From NCBI GenBank assembly GCA_052387115.1, contig JBQTJM010000061.1:1-25952 (forward strand): a stretch of DNA of 25,952 nt. Reading direction: 5' to 3'. Below the pieces are notes generated by a model, which was not told where the DNA came from, did not search any database, and was given only the letters and a program-made list of their open reading frames with translations. Position 1 is the stretch's first letter. Every line of letters begins with the position of its first letter. Below, piece by piece: positions 22,741-25,952 of this stretch. This DNA is from JACCXJ01 sp052387115 (GTDB lineage: Bacteria > Pseudomonadota > Gammaproteobacteria > JACCXJ01). The position numbers were made by a program, and so were the translations under genes.

Positions 22741-23694
22741 GGCCGGATCGAGATCACGGTCGAAGACCCCGAGAAGCGCCGCGGCGACATTGATATCCAA
22801 GGCCTCGGCAAGGCCGACATAGGCAGTGGTGAGCCTCGGATTGACCTCGACCACGATCGGACCCGAGGGCGTGAGGATCAGATCCACCCCGACATAGCCC
22901 GCAAGCCCCGGTATTGTCCCGGCGATCGCCCGGGCCAGGGGTTCGAGTGCGGGCGGCTCGGGGCGCAGGGCGTTGACCACGACCCCTTCAAAGGACAGCC
23001 GGTCTGCCTGTCGCCCGATCCGTTGTTCGTTGCACGACAAGAGCACCGCGCGACCGTCTCGGCACAGCACGGACAGGCTCGCGGGGGTTCCGGCGATATA
23101 GGGTTGGACCACGTAGCCGTGGTTCGACGCCCCGGCGGCGAAGGCCCGCAATGCGCGCGCATCGTCGAAGCGCAAGGTCTCCGTGCAACCCGCGCCGTCG
23201 TCCGGTTTGACCACCCAACCCGAATCGCTTTCGGGGATCCCGTGCCGCAACGGGCGCGTCGGGATCGCGGGAACGCCGACCCGCCGGACGACCTCGGCGC
23301 ACCGGTGCTTGCTGGCCGTTATGCCAATGGCCTCGGGACTCGATCCGATGAGCTGCCGGCCCTGCTCCAACACCAGGCGGCTCAGCCGTTCGAGTACGCC
23401 CCTCGTCTCCGGCGCGATCGGCCACACCGCATCCGCGTGCTCGATGCACCGGCCCCACACGGCGAAGGGGTCGTCCGAGGGCCCTATGGTGACGCAGCGA
23501 GTGGGCCCGCAGAGGGGCGACAGCCGGTGGTCTCGCGTCGTCGTGACGTCGATGCCCGGTAGGACGCCAAGCTCTCCCAACAGCGCGGCGAGCATCAGCT
23601 CGCCTTCCTGCGCGAGGGATCCCGGCAGCGGCTCGCCCGCGAGCCCACCACCGGTGATGAACTCGATTACGCAGAGACGCTTGGGGCACGCCAT
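22663..23694 (-). CDS. mfnD: ATP-grasp ligase, MfnD-like (tyramine-glutamate ligase type)
   Basis: The 343-residue protein starts LCVIEFITGGGLAGEPLP, the hallmark of the ATP-grasp proteins in methanofuran clusters. GWVVKPDDGAGCTET forms the grasp loop, and YVGVDLILTPSGPIVVEVNP with RLTTAYVGL holds the metal-binding Glu and Asn. MfnD adds glutamate to tyramine in methanofuran synthesis; methylotroph homologues may add the polyglutamate chain. I chose the ATG at 23694 because the motif starts soon after, though the ribosome binding site is poor and the frame extends to 23790. Its stop forms ATGA with the first codon of an mfnF remnant. Confidence 0.8.
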   Translation of the reverse strand: MACPKRLCVIEFITGGGLAGEPLPGSLAQEGELMLAALLGELGVLPGIDVTTTRDHRLSPLCGPTRCVTIGPSDDPFAVWGRCIEHADAVWPIAPETRGVLERLSRLVLEQGRQLIGSSPEAIGITASKHRCAEVVRRVGVPAIPTRPLRHGIPESDSGWVVKPDDGAGCTETLRFDDARALRAFAAGASNHGYVVQPYIAGTPASLSVLCRDGRAVLLSCNEQRIGRQADRLSFEGVVVNALRPEPPALEPLARAIAGTIPGLAGYVGVDLILTPSGPIVVEVNPRLTTAYVGLAEALDINVAAALLGVFDRDLDPAPWAIGTGMKTVEVSTAHRPVTSPHP

Positions 23695-23814
23695 CTCCGC
23701 CGCAGGAGCTGAGAGACGGCGCGGCCGGTGCAATGTCGAGCCTACTTGCGAGTGGATGGACCGAGAGACCCAGCGGATCGGCGGCCGCACCGCGGTGGTG
23801 GTGCGAGAGGTGGC

Positions 23815-24462
23815 CTAGGTTGGGCCGGCGGCGCCGAGGAGGGGAATCACAATAGCCTCGGCCTCGTCGCGGGCGATCTGGCCGGGTTTGGTGTAGGCGA
23901 TCCGGCCGTGGCGGTCCACGATCACGGTGAAGGGGAGCGCACCGATGCGGTTGCCGTAGTCTTCGGCCACCCGTTGGCCGTCCCAGGCACCGACCAGGTT
24001 CGGGTAGTTGACCTTGAGGCGGGTGGCGTATTCATGCGCCGCCTTGGGATCGTCGATGGCGATCCCGACGATCTGGAGACCACGTTCGCCATGGGCCGCC
24101 TGCAAGGCCATGAGATCGGGGATCTCCTCGCGGCAGGGCGGACACCACGTCGCCCAGAAGTTGAGGACCAGGACCTTGCCTGCCCAAGCCCCGGGACCAT
24201 AGGTCTTGCCGTCGAGCCCGGCCAGGGAGAACTCGGGCCGTACCGGCCCGGCGTCGCCCGGCGCATCACCCGCCCCCAGCTCATCTGCCCCCAGCTCATC
24301 ACCTGCAGTACTCGGGGCGTCTGAGGAGCCCCGGTCAACCGAGAGAAGCTCGCGTAGGGGCACGCCCTTGTGGGTGCCCTGCCGATCATAAGCGACCCGC
24401 CCCAGAACCGCCGAGAGGACCAACACCAGCGCGACGGCGGCGAAGCGCGGGGCACCCGTCAC
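23815..24462 (-). CDS. TlpA/ResA-like membrane-anchored thioredoxin
   Basis: The 215-residue protein has an N-terminal anchor (FAAVALVLVLSAVLG), a low-complexity linker to about residue 72 and a thioredoxin domain with WCPPC at 106-110 in NFWATWCPPCREEIPDL. ALPFTVIVDRHGRI supplies the cis-proline loop. It would act in the periplasm as a reductant, for example in cytochrome c or metalloenzyme maturation, using electrons from DsbD. The start overlaps the DsbD stop by four bases (ATGA), a strong sign of a joint operon. Confidence 0.9.
   Translation of the reverse strand: MTGAPRFAAVALVLVLSAVLGRVAYDRQGTHKGVPLRELLSVDRGSSDAPSTAGDELGADELGAGDAPGDAGPVRPEFSLAGLDGKTYGPGAWAGKVLVLNFWATWCPPCREEIPDLMALQAAHGERGLQIVGIAIDDPKAAHEYATRLKVNYPNLVGAWDGQRVAEDYGNRIGALPFTVIVDRHGRIAYTKPGQIARDEAEAIVIPLLGAAGPT
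24272..24301. repeat. in-frame 15-bp tandem duplication in the thioredoxin linker
   Basis: gcccccagctcatc plus one base occurs twice (24272-24286, 24287-24301), which doubles the five residues DELGA in the linker. It keeps the frame. Confidence 0.85.
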
Positions 24463-25952
24463 GGGCTCAGGACCCCATCGAGGTGCTCACGGAACGGCCG
24501 AGGACCGATGAACCCGACGACCCGCTGCGGGCGCCGTTCGACCCCATCGGGTCCATAGAATATCAAGGCCGGCGGCCCGAACACCCCGAGGCCTTTCAAG
24601 AGCCTTTGATCGATGTCGTCGTTGGCGGTGACGTCGGCCCGCAGGCGCACGAGCCGTGACAGGCGGTCTTGGACGCCGTCATCCGTGAACGTGTCACGTT
24701 CCAGCTCTTTGCACTCGACACACCAGTCCGCATAGAGGTCCAGCACGACCGGCCGGCCCTGCGAACGGGCCCGATCGAGCGCCTCCTCGAGAGCGGCCTG
24801 CCCCTTGATGGGATCGAACGCCACACTCAGCGAACGGCCGGCTGTCCGCTGCGCAAGTGGATTCAAGGCATCGGTGGCCCCACCCGCAGCGCCGACCACG
24901 AGCACCGATCCGTACACGAGGAGCCCGAGCCCGAGCCCCCTCGACAGGTGCAGGGTGCGCGGATGGGCGGCTTCGAAGCGGTCGAGGGCGCCGAGATAGA
25001 TGGCCGCGCCCGAGATCAAGAGCCCCCACAGAAGCACCGTGACCGGGGCCGGCAGCAGGCGCTCCAAGAGCCAGATCGCGACGCCCAGCATGAGCACGCC
25101 GAAGACCGTCTTGACCTTCTCCATCCAGGTTCCGGCCCTGGGCAGGAGCTTGCCGGCCGAGACGCCGACGCAGAGGAGCGGTATGCCCATACCGAGCCCG
25201 AGGGCGAACAGGGCCATCCCGCCCAGGAGCGCGTCCCCCGAGCGCCCGATGTAGATGAGCGCACCGGCCAGCGGTGGGGCAACGCACGGCCCGACGATGA
25301 GTGCCGAAAAGAATCCCATCGCCGCCACTCCGCCCCACGTCCCCCCGCGCTGTCGGCCGGAGAGTTGTGCGATAAAGCCCTGCCAGGCGGCCGGGACCTG
25401 GAGGTTCAAGACACCGAACATCGACAGGCCCAACACGATGAAGACGCCCGCGAAGCTCGAGAGCACCCAGGGGTTCTGGAAGGTCGCCTGGAGGTTGTGT
25501 CCGAAGAGCCCGGCGATCATGCCCATCCCGGCATAGGTCGCGGCCATCATCAGGACGAACACCAGCGACAGCGAAAAGGCCCGACCTGTGGTGATGCCCT
25601 CCCCCTGGCCGACGACGATCCCTGAGAGGATGGGGATCATGGGGAATACGCAAGGCGTGAACGAGAGCAGGAGCCCGAAGCCGACGAAGCAGAGGAGGGT
25701 CCAAATCGTCTCTCCGCCGGCGAGTCGCTGGGCCAGGGAGTCCTCCGGCGACAGCGCCGTAGCGGTCCCTGCGGCCAGTTTACTTACGTCTTCTCGGGGC
25801 GGGAGCGTGACCGCGACGGTCTTGGTGATGGGCGGATAACAGATCCCGTCCTCGGCACAGCCCTGGTAAGCGACACGGAGATCGAAAGACCGCCCTTCCC
25901 CCGGGCCCGGCATCAGCGGTATCCGGACGGCGGTGTCGCCCGTGTACACCTC
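24459..25952 (-). CDS. dsbD: thiol:disulfide interchange protein DsbD (5' end outside)
   Basis: About 498 C-terminal residues are visible. They cover the end of the N-terminal periplasmic domain (YQGCAEDGICYPP with its cysteine pair) and the membrane domain with the two redox cysteines in SFTPCVFPMIP and IVGPCVAPPLAGAL and about eight membrane helices. The C-terminal thioredoxin domain has DLYADWCVECKELE. DsbD carries electrons from cytoplasmic thioredoxin to periplasmic partners, here probably the TlpA-like protein that follows. The gene is intact as far as seen; the N-terminus lies beyond the right edge. Confidence 0.95.
   Translation of the reverse strand, partial: EVYTGDTAVRIPLMPGPGEGRSFDLRVAYQGCAEDGICYPPITKTVAVTLPPREDVSKLAAGTATALSPEDSLAQRLAGGETIWTLLCFVGFGLLLSFTPCVFPMIPILSGIVVGQGEGITTGRAFSLSLVFVLMMAATYAGMGMIAGLFGHNLQATFQNPWVLSSFAGVFIVLGLSMFGVLNLQVPAAWQGFIAQLSGRQRGGTWGGVAAMGFFSALIVGPCVAPPLAGALIYIGRSGDALLGGMALFALGLGMGIPLLCVGVSAGKLLPRAGTWMEKVKTVFGVLMLGVAIWLLERLLPAPVTVLLWGLLISGAAIYLGALDRFEAAHPRTLHLSRGLGLGLLVYGSVLVVGAAGGATDALNPLAQRTAGRSLSVAFDPIKGQAALEEALDRARSQGRPVVLDLYADWCVECKELERDTFTDDGVQDRLSRLVRLRADVTANDDIDQRLLKGLGVFGPPALIFYGPDGVERRPQRVVGFIGPRPFREHLDGVLSP

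Overview
The window is GC-rich DNA with dense coding, most likely from a gammaproteobacterium. The evidence is the xseB-ispA pair, galU, manC, a class I phaC, dsbD and an OprI/Lpp-like lipoprotein. The mfnD-, mfnE- and mfnF-type genes next to pabB are the marker set of bacteria that make methanofuran and tetrahydromethanopterin (H4MPT) cofactors for C1 oxidation, so a methylotroph or methanotroph is the best guess. Genus cannot be told from the sequence alone.

Left part (1-9300). An IS630-like transposase start runs off the left edge. xseB, ispA and folE2 follow on +, with no dxs between ispA and folE2. They converge with and overlap phaC (-). A gene-free stretch holds the phaC promoter with a PhaR-like motif, and a + strand rho-independent terminator that may end a small RNA. 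Next come mazG (-), an HNH nuclease (+), a PLP aminotransferase (+), an alanine-zipper lipoprotein (+) and, convergent to it, an L,D-transpeptidase (-) of the type that could anchor such a lipoprotein to peptidoglycan.

Middle (9323-14802). A tightly packed minus-strand operon reads mfnF-like, pabB, mfnE-like, manC, galU. It combines cofactor synthesis with sugar-nucleotide supply.

Accessory island (about 14877-22648). It is inserted exactly at the mfnD/mfnF junction and bounded by two 92-bp direct copies of that junction (86/92 identical). It holds a RelE-type toxin/XRE antitoxin pair, an inverted REP-like pair, a ten-unit array of 21-bp palindromic repeats, a frameshifted HigBA module, a nucleotidyltransferase gene pair, and the main finding: a diversity-generating retroelement (DGR). 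A 128-bp template repeat (18311-18438) pairs with a variable repeat (17243-17370) at the end of a formylglycine-generating-enzyme-like gene; 18 of their 20 differences fall at template adenines. The neighbouring reverse transcriptase keeps only its YMDD and C-terminal part. Upstream are a SEFIR-domain gene, a MoxR-type AAA+ remnant and a SAV_2336-like remnant, cut by a REP-associated tyrosine transposase. Together they look like a decaying DGR-diversified, NTP-dependent conflict (defence) system.

Right part (22663-25952). The mfnD-like ATP-grasp ligase, a TlpA-like thioredoxin and DsbD (running off the right edge) lie on the minus strand. Without the island, mfnD would run straight into mfnF through an ATGA overlap, so the island splits a cofactor operon. 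A good promoter at its left edge may have restored expression of the downstream half.
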